Assembly (NCBI RefSeq): GCF_021134715.1
Contig: NC_060019.1
Coordinates: forward strand, 620,001-684,000
Direction of reading: 5' to 3'
DNA length: 64,000 nt
From: Daphnia pulex
Lineage: Eukaryota > Arthropoda > Branchiopoda > Diplostraca > Daphniidae
The notes beneath the pieces are model-generated. The model searched no databases and was not told the DNA's origin. It was given only the letters and a program-made list of their open reading frames with translations. Within the stretch, counting starts at the first letter, position 1; each line of letters opens with the position of its first letter. The position numbers and the translations under genes are program-made. Below, piece after piece: positions 24,676 through 34,552 of this stretch.

Positions 24676-26763
24676 TACAAAACTCATCACCGCGTGTCGA
24701 GAAAGTGGAATGCTATGTACTACTAGCGGTAGCTTTCTATAAGTGATTAAATTTTTCGATTTCGATAAACTCTCTCTCATTTGCTTCGGAAATATTAGTG
24801 TTGGACATGTACTTAAAACTTGTTGGAATGGAATGAAAATTCCCCGTAACCCTTTGTTGATTTTGGATTCTTTTTATGGGGACGTAGTCCGTAGGTTAGT
24901 TTCTGCAATTTCTTCTAGTACGATCTCATTAAATTGATCATAAAGGGTCCGCTTTCCTTCACCAGTTAATCACTGTTCCGGCTGACGAACAGCGAGCCTT
25001 AATTTTAGTGCAGCTGAATACTTTTACATTAGAAATCACTGGTATTTTTCATTACAGGTCTTCCACAGACACACGTATTTAGCTGATGTAAATGTCGTTC
25101 CAACTCATCAATGTTCCAAATTCTCTGTTACCAATTACCAACCAAACTGATCTATTTCGAGTAGCTCAGTCTGCGCAATCTCAGAATGAGCAGCAACAGA
25201 TGAGACGCCCTGAAAGAAAAGAAACGATAATGATCGTAGGACGCTTCTTATTTGTACATTTGCTTCTGCTGGTATCTTCCTCTTGACTAGCCAGTGGCTC
25301 CTCTTTTATTTAGTCTTACTGATAGTGATACTATAAGGACATATTTTTTTCCCCCTGGTTTCCCAAACGCGCTCTACAGATAAACCGATAATTCCATCTC
25401 ATTTGCAAGTTTAAAAGAAATATCGACATTAAATCGATCCTTTTTATTTAGTTCAAATCGAACTTATGCCCACATTTAACCGTTTTTTCCCTTCGAGTAA
25501 CTTAATGGGTTAAAAAAGTTGTGCGTGTGAAAGTCACATTATGTCTTTCCATTACTGATCAAGCTTTGTTTTCTGTGCACGTATAAAAGTTGGTAGTGAT
25601 TTCAACGATCCACTCGATTTCTGAAAAGCTTGGAATTGGATTTTCGGTGAATAGATCAGATTGCGTAGCATTTGGTTTTATTACCGCACGTTTAAGTGTT
25701 GCAGTTCCCGAATCGAATTCCCCCAAAGTTCGTCATCATAAGACCTTGCCACCTTGGTACATTTTACAACGATTCGCTTTGCGTGTGCATTTGAATTTTT
25801 CAATTGGCCATGATATAAGTTAAAAACTGTGCCATTCACTGGTGACGGTGAAGTGAATGCTTTGGCTAAATTGTTAACCGAAATTAAAATTATAAAGAAG
25901 AAAGACACAATTGGTTATTAATTATTGTTTGTTTGTTTTTTTGTTTCCAAGGATCAGGGCTGATGACGCCGATTACTACCTCCAGGTTTGGAGTTTTGAG
26001 CTTTAGCAGTTTTCTGGTGTGTTGGCGGCTTCTTCGTGACGATTGGTGATAGTTATTTGGTGAGTAGATGAGGCGCAACCGCGCAAGTCTCTAGATCTTT
26101 TTTGTTGTTTGTTCAATCTTAATCGAGTGTCAACCAGTGTCCAGCGAGAGCGCTAAACTCTTCAGTTAGTTTTAAGATCCTTCTTCTTTCCCTTTCTTAT
26201 TTTTAACGCTAGCTAGCTACACCGTAGCCTTCATTATTTTTCAGTTTTCAACATCTCTAAAAACATTTATCGGCAGGCACTGTGATGTAAGTTTCTGTGA
26301 TAATTGGCAGATACTGAACCGCAGCTGGGATTTTAAAAATTCGTCTGCTAAGTTAGCGTTGACGTTATAATCGGTGACTACACCGCTCGCAAATTAATTT
26401 GACATTTGTTGTCGTGTCATTTAGTTTTGTATTTTGCCATTATTTATTTCAATTAGTGCAACAGTTTTTTGGTCGAATAAGGAAAGTTTCACAAATAAAG
26501 CGTGAATCTTAAAGATAAACGGTTGTGGTGCCAAGTATGTTATGTGTGTACCAAGGTCTACACTGTCAGTCATTTGTATAACTTGTCAACATAGGCTGTT
26601 TCATGTTAAGTGCAGTAGTTTTGATTATTTTGATTTGTTTTTCTTATTTAGATTGTGTCTATCACTGAAAGAGAATCAGCATCCTGGTGATCCTTCCATT
26701 AGGAAAATGACTACGCGGTCAATAACACCAAAAAAATGTCAACAAATTGTCATCACATATAAT
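24676..26763. other. intergenic, one TATA-like promoter
   Basis: No confident gene. A good TATA box (TATAAAAG) lies at about 25,583, and downstream of it 25,658-25,756 is open and bounded by AG and GT, so a small exon is possible, but no start codon fits. Around 26,600-26,900 two related segments of about 90 bp (TTTCTTATTTAGATT, then a short open stretch ending CTTCCAAGG or CTTCCATTAGG) look like a tandem exon duplication leading into the palindrome arm. Confidence 0.4.
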
Positions 26764-28646
26764 ATGCAAGTTAAGTTTACATAGAATCTTGATAATAATC
26801 ATGTTGAGTGCAGCAGTTTCAATTATTTTGTGTTTATTTCTTATTTAGATTTTGAATTAAACTGAATAAGAACCATCTGGTTATTCTTCCAAGGAAAAGG
26901 CAAACACCACCATCACAGTCAACAAGTTTGTTAACCCAATGACTGCCACTGGGTAGCAGTTACCCTTGAATAGCTCTAGTTCCTTGGAATGGGTCCACAC
27001 TTATTTTGAGGTATTGCTTGCTGTCGTTACAATCTTACATGCAATTTTGAAATCCAAAGTCACCTCCATTCTCGTTTCAGTTTAACCTGCGCCGCTAATC
27101 CATTGACTGAATCCATTGGGGGTATTAACTGACGAGAGATAAAAGACAACTGACTAACTAACGTGATGTCATTCACCAATACTGTGCGTGCCATCCTTCC
27201 GTCGCCCCAAGGCATGGGGGAATTGTACCTGTTCCAGCTACGCTGCCAGCATAATTTCACTACCCAACTGACGGCCTGGTGGGTCAACTTACCAATCACT
27301 GACTCCTACTACCCCTGCTCTCAAGTCTCAACGGACCAAAGGACGACCATGTTGTGAGTATCGTTATTTTTTTGTCTTATTTTTGTTGTTGTTTGTTACT
27401 TCAGTTCAGTTGTGTGTTGAGTGTCGATGAGGTTACCGTATAGATGGCTAAAATGGCCTTTGATCGTTTTTCTGCTGTCAAAAGCATCAGCTAGTTTTGT
27501 TCACAATTCTAAAGAGATGAACAGAGTTACTGTAAGACCATTTTGAGTGACATTTGAAAGTGTATTGTTCAAATTTTTTTAGTATATAAGGGACTCATCT
27601 TGCGCCCATTTTAAGAGACGAGTTCGACTGTTAACCAACTGTTAAATTTTTCATTTAGATCATAGACGTCAAGCACATTGATCATTAACACAAATTATAA
27701 ACAATGAGACTTATTTTCTTTTTTTATTTGCAGGTTCTCGCAGGTTCTAAACTACAGGAACTTTCTAAATTTGCATGGCAGACTTTATGAGAAGGTATGT
27801 CCTTTGAAGAAAAAGGGCAATGGCTGCTGTCAACAAGGTCCCTTATTGTTTGGTAACCCATTGGCTGCTACCCTTGAATCTCCCTATTTACTTCCTTCTT
27901 GATTTGAGGTATTGCTTTCTGTCGCTACAATCTTATTGAAAATTATTGTCATTCAATGTTCATTTGCTTACAGGGCAAAACCTTCACTACTTATCGTGGA
28001 CTCCATCCATTGGTGGAAACTGATGAGAGAATGCTGTAATTCAAGAGGATACTGATAAATTGTGTAGTTGTTGGATGCTTTACCAGTGCATATCTGGGCT
28101 CCCTTCTTTTCTGTGGCCCCGTTTCCCTTACTAACCACTAACCAACGCCCGCCGGTGGTCACTCACCCGCTGTGAAACCAGGAGGAGGGGAGGGCTCTGG
28201 TCGAACGGGGACTTGGAAGGCGCATGATCCGATGACAACTTTTGGAGGGTCATGAGTCTAGCCCGGAAGCCTAGTAAGACTACATCTCCCCGGAAAAACT
28301 TGCCTCGTACTTCTCTCTTCTTCTCGGTCCAGATACATATCTCTGGGGGCCGTAGACATTTCCTATAACAGCATGTGCGAGTTAAAACAAAGCAACCCAC
28401 TACCCAATGAAACAAATAGCCATGGTTTATTTTTTGTGAAAATCTCCGTCAGTCAAGTTACAAAGACGATGTGGATTTCCGCAAAACTTAACCACCGCTT
28501 TTTGTCTCATTGCCGCAGCGGTGGTGGCGGGTTGCGTTTAAACTCGTGCAGTAATAAATTGCCTTGAACCGGACGCTCTGTTTATTGAAATTTTTGTACA
28601 TTAAAAAAAAAAAAATAAAAAACAGTTTTTTGTATAAAAAGTTTTA
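26764..28646. repeat. large inverted repeat, left arm
   Basis: Nearly identical, in reverse complement, to 36,984-38,898. It contains a three-exon ORF (27,163-28,039) and a GC-richer segment (28,050-28,420). Together with the inner pair at 28,648-29,119 and 33,411-33,880 it forms a palindrome about 12 kb long with a 3.1 kb interruption in its right side. Confidence 0.9.
27163..28039 (+). CDS. three-exon gene for a 105-residue protein of unknown function
   Basis: Exons 27163-27353, 27734-27794 and 27974-28039 join in frame with GT-AG introns to give about 105 residues. An in-frame stop just upstream supports the ATG start (MSFTNTVRAILPSPQGMG). The middle reads NYRNFLNLHGRLYEK and the end GKTFTTYRGLHPLVE...ERML. 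There is no signal peptide or known domain. Cysteine, Trp-Trp and tyrosine content is high in the first exon. The mirror copy in the right arm lacks 10 bp at the second acceptor (GTTCTCGCAG), so the same splice there hits a stop almost at once. Whether this is a working gene or a fragment of a larger one is uncertain. Confidence 0.4.
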
Positions 28647-28647
28647 T

Positions 28648-29119
28648 TTATTACAGACAGCACATTGTTAGGGTTTAACATTGGTTTATTTGGATATGGT
28701 ATAAATCTAGGGTTGGTAGGTGTGTGTTTGTGTGTGAAGAATTGGAAGGTATAAGTTTGTGAGGTTTGGAGATTAATTGGTAGGGATATGTTTGTAGGGT
28801 TAAAACTTAAAATTAACTGTTTTTATCCAAACTTGAAATATCCCCCTCTCCAACATCTTCCACTTTCCTTTCCCAATCCCGAAAACATGTTTATTACTTG
28901 CTAGACATAAACATCCCCATATTTTTGTTTTCCTTCTTAACATATTAACGGTAACACGACAACAGCACGGCCAATTGAATTTGATGCAGAAAGATCTATC
29001 ACCAGCATAGGCTGCAACAAAGTACCACAGCGGACAGCGACTACGCGAACATACACGATAAACCTGTAACCGAAATGAAATGAATTAATCTTCAGCATCA
29101 GTTGAAATGCATTCTGAAA
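28648..29119. repeat. inner inverted repeat, left member
   Basis: Reverse complement of 33,411-33,880 with few mismatches. On this side it directly continues the left arm. On the right side its partner is separated from the right arm by 3.1 kb carrying the VPS33A fragment. Confidence 0.9.
28800..29063 (-). CDS. possible terminal exon, Cys/Trp-rich (left copy)
   Basis: An acceptor (CATTTCGGTTACAG) opens an 87-codon frame: SRCCPLWYFVAAYAGD-like start, then IKFNWPCCCRV, a basic stretch, and KWKMLERGIFQVWIK before the stop. The same frame is open in the mirror copy at 33,464-33,727 (SCCPLWYFVAAYAGDRSF). The alternative frame, 62 codons from 29,125, is shorter. No family recognised. Recent duplication alone could explain why both are open. 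Confidence 0.3.
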   Translation of the reverse strand, partial: VYRVCSRSRCPLWYFVAAYAGDRSFCIKFNWPCCCRVTVNMLRRKTKIWGCLCLASNKHVFGIGKGKWKMLERGIFQVWIKTVNFKF

Positions 29120-29995
29120 AGACAAATTAATGATGCTCTATGTGGTTTTAGTTAAACCAAATATTCTTAAAACAATATCTGATAGCTTTTGTTGAAACAA
29201 AAAAACTAAATGTGTGATTTAAGCTACAACAAAGAAGGATGATGATCCTGCTGATCCTGCTTTAAAAAAATCAATTACTATCTAGCAGTAAATTCCCATG
29301 CATTAATAACAAAAATGACACAAGTATAGCTGAACTATGAAACCTCTCAGTGACAGTAAGCAAGATTTTGAATCAGCCAGACAATTAGAAAGTTGATTGA
29401 AATAATTACTTCAGTTGTTCATGTTTCTTCATTTGACGAAACTCACAAGAGTACAGGTAGCAAGAGGAACACCCTTTACCAGCTGGCTGCATCAAATCCA
29501 TAAGTACATTGGGCAGCAACGACGAAGCTCAGACTTCACCAGACTGTATATCACAAAAAAAAACTCAATTACTATCAAGGACACAGCGTCTCAAATGAAA
29601 AAAAAAAAACAAAAAAATTACAGAAGTTAAAGTTAACTACACAATCGTTTGGAATATATGTTGCATAGGATCCTACAGCTAGCAAGCTTTTCCAAGGTAG
29701 ACAACTAAAGTTCTACAACAGGCAAGTTAAGACATGGTCAAAGTCTCACAGTTAGAAAGTTGAACATATTTACCTGATTTGTTCTTTAGTGTTTCTTACA
29801 AACCGTACAGCTGGTACGTACAGGAAAAAGAGACGACATCTTGGCAAAATGTAGGCCACATGATCAGCTGAAATTTTCAAGTAGAAATTAATAGGCTAGG
29901 TTACCACACAAATAACTAAATTCACACATAAATAATTAAGATTCAGTCAGATCTAACAACCCAAGGTAAAAGTCTATTTTACCCGACCAACTTCT
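29120..29995. other. AT-rich DNA inside the palindrome, nothing supported
   Basis: This unique spacer is between the left inner repeat and the foldback element. Short open frames only, with no splice-consistent gene. Confidence 0.5.
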
Positions 29996-30262
29996 TACTT
30001 TACTTTACTTATCTAATTCACTTTACTTTACTTAATCTAGAAAAGTAACTAACTAAGCGGGAATGAGCCCGAGCGTAGCGAGGAAATACAGGGGTTTTGG
30101 GTGGGTATAATAAAGTATAATAAAGCATCAAACCATACTTCATTATACTTTACTATACTATAACCAAAAACAACTATATTTTTACGGTATGCTCGGGCTT
30201 ATTCCCGCTTAGTTACTTATCTAGATTAAGTAAAGCAAAGTGAATTAGATAGGTAAAGTAAA
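29996..30262. repeat. foldback (MITE-like) palindromic element
   Basis: Left arm 29,996-30,075 (starting TTACTTTACTTTACTTATC) matches the reverse complement of 30,189-30,262 at roughly 90%. The loop is itself partly self-complementary (TTTTGGGTGGGTATAAT against ATACTATAACCAAAA). Almost the whole 267 bp can form one hairpin. No coding capacity. The flanking DNA to 31,770 is rich in AAAGTA/TACTTT repeats related to its arms. Confidence 0.8.
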
Positions 30263-30879
30263 AATACCACTTACTTTATTTACTTAAAGGTAATCCAATT
30301 GCCGCAATACAAAACGAACTTAACAGCACAACTCTATGTCCCTTATTAAGGAATCAACATGATTTCTTCGTAAAATCAAATCCCAAATTCTGCAGTTAAG
30401 ATGGCGAGTTTTTGGTTTCACGAACAATCTGTGATACACTTCTGAGTCGTTATTAGCTACAAAAAGTCTAGTCAAAATACGCCCGTCTAATTCCTGAGAT
30501 GTTGCACTACCACCGTCAAAAATCAAACTAATTCAGGTGTCGTCTGCTACGGAAATTCTCAGACGTTGCATGCATCACAATTTGAGCCATACTTATACTT
30601 TGAATATTAAAATTTTATTTGATAAGTTTTCCACGCAACACATGATAAACTTAGATATGAAAGTAAATTTTTTATCAATGTGCAGTGTTTGGCAATGAAT
30701 CGCAGTAAAAATGTTTTTTTTGTGGGGGGGAGACCCCCCCAACCCCCCCTTTTTTTTATTTTTATGCAGATTGTCCCCCAAAAGCCCACCATTTCAACTT
30801 ACGCTTTTTACGCTAAATGATTTGTTAACGAAAACAGCCAACAAACATCGAAATTTTTCAGCCATATTATACTTATTAT

Positions 30880-30925
30880 AACCTAACCTAACCTAACCTA
30901 ACCTAACCTAACCTAACCTAACCTA
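30880..30925 (-). repeat. interstitial telomeric repeat (TTAGG)n
   Basis: About nine perfect AACCT units, which are the reverse strand of TTAGG, the standard arthropod telomere repeat. It lies close to the middle of the large palindrome, between its inner arms. The repeats run without a mismatch and stop at ACTATACTTTAC. Confidence 0.9.
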
Positions 30926-31140
30926 CTATACTTTACTTTATCTTATAAGGATACATGAAACGTCAAAATCATAATAATAAAGTAAAGTAAAGTAAAGTAT
31001 CTTCATCATGATATAATATAGTAAAGTTCCATGACCTTTATATGAATAATAAAGTATAGTAATATAAAGTAACAATTTGATTGCCACTTACAAGTTGTTA
31101 TTAATACAGTAAAGTTTATAATGATTTGATGATATTTTCA

Positions 31141-31208
31141 TCGATCGTGGATTTGAACCACCAACCATTATGTTAGAATTCTATTGCTATACCACAGCGC
31201 TAATCGAC
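31141..31208 (-). repeat. tRNA-like Pol III sequence
   Basis: On the minus strand this reads TTAGCGCTGTGGTATAG (A-box-like) and, about 35 bases on, GGTGGTTCAAATCCACG, a near-perfect B box and T-loop. The cloverleaf stems pair poorly, so a tRNA-derived SINE or pseudo-tRNA is more likely than a working tRNA. Confidence 0.4.
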
Positions 31209-31416
31209 ACTTCCTCGATACGCAAAATGTTTTAATAACATTTACAGTTATATCATAATAAAGTGCACTGTAATAATTTGAATAAAGCTGTATTTATATG
31301 GCACAATGAACTTCATAATAAAGTAGGATAAAATAATATAACGTTAAAATAAAAAGTAAAGTAATTCTTGATTGACCCTTACTTTAAAATTAAAAAAAAT
31401 TTAATTTATATATTTC

Positions 31417-31488
31417 ACCTGATCTCGGATTTGAACCACTGAGCCATGAATTTGTAATCAAGTGCTATACCACAGAGCTAATCGACAT
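31417..31488 (-). repeat. second tRNA-like Pol III sequence
   Basis: Closely resembles the one 280 bp to the left: GATTAGCTCTGTGGTATAG then AGTGGTTCAAATCCGAG. Two related copies so near each other favour a short dispersed or tandemly duplicated tRNA-derived repeat. Confidence 0.4.
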
Positions 31489-32018
31489 TGCTTCGATGTG
31501 AAAATAAATAAAATAAATAATATTTCACTATTATGTATTAATTATGAATTTTTGGCAACAGTGTTTTAATAATATTGACAGGATGCCAGTCTGCTACACG
31601 GTAGGGAACAGAGAGGTTGTACGTGAAATTTCTCGTATTTAAGTAAAGTGAAGTAAAGTAAAGTGAAGTGAAGTAAAGTGTAAATTAAGTGAGTGTGTAG
31701 TAATAATTGAGAATTAAGGAAAAAATTAAGTATAATAAAGTAAAAATTAAGTAGAATTAAGTAAGGTTTTGGTCGGCTAAAATAGACTTTAACCCAACCC
31801 AAAAAGGAAATAACATTTTTATGAAGAAAACTGTAAGGAAGGAAAATACGCCGTACGTTAACGATACCTTTCAATCAACACATCACAATCAGTGCTACAA
31901 AAAAATGGCGGCGGTCATACGTAACGAAGACTTATTGTTCCACATCAGTAGTTGTAAATGTGAACCATAGATGGCGATGAAACTTGTCTTTTAGTCTGCT
32001 AAAAAAGAGTCAAATAAA

Positions 32019-32582
32019 ATGTCTGCAATTGTCAACCTACGTGTTTTCCGTAATTTTCAGCAGTTTGTGTCAATTAGACCCATTTCTAATTATCCCACAT
32101 CATTTCGCAAAAAAAAAGAAATTCAGAAAGTGGATGGTAACTTTCATATTTTCAAACTGGCGCTTAGTATCATTAGATTATTTACACGTGAATGGCATGT
32201 GCTGCAAGGCTGTAACCGGCTTTCTGTTGAAATTTATTAGGAGATGACGAATTCCGTTCGCTGGATCTGAGTCCCAACAAGCCGTTGAATATGATATCAT
32301 ACGGACGCAAAGTATACAAGAGAGCAGCAGTTCATCCTCCACATTCCAACAAAATGCCAACTGATGAAGACTGTAGACTGGCCCTCAGTTTCGCCAGTTG
32401 CCAGATCTTTCCATCCAGCTAGTTTCCCCCTGCCCTTGCATCAGGACAATGTTGTTCCGGGGGCAACACCACCCGGTAAATTTGCCAATGCAGAGTTGAT
32501 GAAGATCCCCAACTTCGTTAGGTTATGGCCGTCAAGCAGCCTACCATCAACTTTTTTGTTCAAAAGCATTGTATTCTACTGA
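32019..32582 (+). pseudogene. MRPS35: mitochondrial ribosomal protein S35, broken 5' fragment
   Basis: Exon 1 (32019-32136) encodes a typical mitochondrial presequence (MSAIVNLRVFRNFQQF...SFRKKK). A 104-bp intron follows, and exon 2 begins at 32,241. Exon 2 reads YGRKVYKRAAVHPPHSNKMP, and then DWPSVSPVARSFHP and ELMKIPNFVRL, all of which match the conserved MRPS35 core (human has MPTDQDWPSV and LLKIPNF). Between MPTDED and DWPSV a 7-bp duplication (TGTAGAC, 32,372-32,378) shifts the frame. The match ends at KIPNFVRL, about a third of the way through the family's length, and then changes into sequence shared with 39,008-39,060. It is probably a duplicated, dead fragment; the full gene should be elsewhere in the genome. 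Confidence 0.7.
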
Positions 32583-32671
32583 ATGTGCAATCGAAATGAT
32601 ACAGGTAATAACCAACACTAGCTTTATCCATTTCATGTATTGCTGAAACATATATTCTTCTTGTCTTTTAT

Positions 32672-33360
32672 TAGGAGTCATAATTATCTGCTGTTTGTAT
32701 TGGACGTGCTAGATCACCAATCCCAGCATAGACCAATCTCTCATTTCATCTTCTTGAGAGAAGATTGGATTAGTGATTGGTGGTTGCATTTGTAAGTTCA
32801 CTTATTATGTCACTGAACTTTTTCCATTGCTGTCTAATATGTATTTAAAGTATTGATCTCCACTTATGTCTATCTAATGTTCAAGAGATGCTTTTTAGTG
32901 TATACTGATAATTGTTTATTCTTTTAGATCATAGATGTCAAGCACTTTGATGACACAAATTATAAACAAGGTGACTTATTTTTCTTTTTTTATTTACAGG
33001 ATTTATCATTGATAACTCTTTTATTAGGATTCATCATTATCTGTGCTTTGTATTGGACTTGCTCGATCACCAACCAAAGCATGAACCAATCAATCATTCA
33101 CTTCGTTAGAGAACCTTGGATAGCTGATCGGTGGTTTCATGTGTAAGTTCACTTTTCATGTCATTGGACTTTCTTTGTTGTAGTCTCTTATGTATTTAAA
33201 GTATTGATCTGAACATACTTCCATCTAATATTTAAGAGACGATTTCAAGTTTATACTGAAAACTGTTTTATAATTGTTCTTTTAAATTATAGACATCAAG
33301 CACATTGATGACACCAATGATAAACAGGTGACTTATTTTTATTTACAAGTATAGCCAAAT
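32672..33360 (+). repeat. tandem duplication (about 350 bp unit) containing an exon-like segment
   Basis: Two consecutive units begin TTAGGAGTCATAATTATC and TTAGGATTCATCATTATC. Each has an acceptor, an open stretch with a hydrophobic run (second unit: GFIIICALYWTCSITNQ ... WIADRWFHV), a donor GTAAGTTCAC, and then a short segment (ATCAAGCACATTGATGACAC-like) ending before GTGACTT. Single copies of these modules also occur near 27,660 and, inverted, near 37,960 and 38,940. They look like exons of an unrecognised short membrane protein family. Confidence 0.6.
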
Positions 33361-33410
33361 TACAGATTTCTAAATTGGCATGGCAAACTTTATGACAAGT
33401 CATATTCTTT

Positions 33411-33880
33411 CAGAATGCATTTCAACTGATGCTGAAGATTAATTCATTTCATTTCGGTTACAGGTTTATCGTGTATGTTCGCGTAGTTGCTGTCCGCTGT
33501 GGTACTTTGTTGCAGCCTATGCTGGTGATAGATCTTTCTGCATCAAATTCAATTGGCCGTGCTGTTGTCGTGTTACCGTTAATATGTTAAGAAGGAAAAC
33601 AAAAATATGGGGATGTTTATGTCTAGCAAGTAATAAACATGTTTTCGGGATTGGGAAAGGAAAGTGGAAGATGTTGGAGAGGGGGATATTTCAAGTTTGG
33701 ATAAAAACAGTTAATTTTAAGTTTTAACCCTACAAACATATCCCTACCAATTAATCTCCAAACCTCACAAACTAATACCTTCCAATTCTTCACACCCAAA
33801 CACACACCTACCAACCCTAGATTTATACCATATCCAAATAAACCAATGTTAAACCCTAACAATGTGCTGTCTGTAATAAA
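33411..33880. repeat. inner inverted repeat, right member
   Basis: Reverse complement of 28,648-29,119. It ends at CTGTAATAAAC, after which the VPS33A-bearing insert begins. Confidence 0.9.
33464..33727 (+). CDS. possible terminal exon, Cys/Trp-rich (right copy)
   Basis: Mirror of 28,800-29,063, opened by the acceptor CATTTCGGTTACAG. An upstream exon-like piece (CTAAATTGGCATGGCAAAC, 33,372 onward) resembles the middle exon of the three-exon ORF in the left arm. Identity of the product is unknown. Confidence 0.3.
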   Translation, partial: VYRVCSRSCCPLWYFVAAYAGDRSFCIKFNWPCCCRVTVNMLRRKTKIWGCLCLASNKHVFGIGKGKWKMLERGIFQVWIKTVNFKF

Positions 33881-33886
33881 CAAGAC

Positions 33887-34552
33887 CCTTCCAGATTCGC
33901 CCTCGGGTATTAACGTGCAAGATATCAGTTAAAAGCTTTTGCTTATATTTTCAAAACAATTAAAATGTAGGAATTTCGTAAGATTTTGTTTATTGTAATT
34001 TCCTGGATTTTTTTTCTTTATCATTTACGAAATAAATTTATTATTATTTTATCATTTATCATTTTACGAAATTCTTGAGTTAAACTCAGACAGTGGCCCA
34101 ATTTCTCCATCACAAGGGCTGAGGTAAAAAGGCAACAGTTCAGGTTACAAGATCGAAGCCATATTTTAGGAAAAAAGTTTGAGGCAAGGCAACAATTCAG
34201 GGAAACAGATGGAGGCAACAATTCGAGAAAAAAGATGGAGGCAATTAGCTGCAGTCGATGTTTAAGGACGTCAAGTAATTAAGATCTTCAGACAATCAGT
34301 AAAAAAGGATTTGTTTACTGATTGTCTTTAAGCCACTCCCTCAGCTCCCTTTCATCAGGTATATCCGGGTTGATCTAAAGAGAATACACAAGAAAAAAAA
34401 ATCCCGATGAAAAAAACTGCTGGAGAAATATTATTGAGTTTAAACTAACCATGATTACCGAATCATCGAAGGAGTCTAGGAATATTTCTCCACTATCGCG
34501 TGCGAATGCAGAAACCTTAACACCTCCAAATGCAACAATGGCGTTATCCAGG
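33887..34552. other. 3' side of the VPS33A insert
   Basis: On the minus strand, immediately past the premature VPS33A stop, an open segment in another frame reads LDNAIVAFGGVKVSAF (34,440-34,552). A further exon-like piece at 34,318-34,375 reads NPDIPDERELREWLKD. Neither matches VPS33A, and the two may belong to a different gene fused here. Purine-rich repeats (GATGGAGGCAA) occupy 34,140-34,250. Confidence 0.35.

Noticed and set aside
28131-28415. 94-codon minus-strand frame (mirror at 37,232-37,507) proposed as a conserved gene
   Set aside because: The arms are so similar that an open frame in both is expected by chance. Start regions differ, and there is no splice or domain support. It lies in the 3' region of the three-exon ORF.
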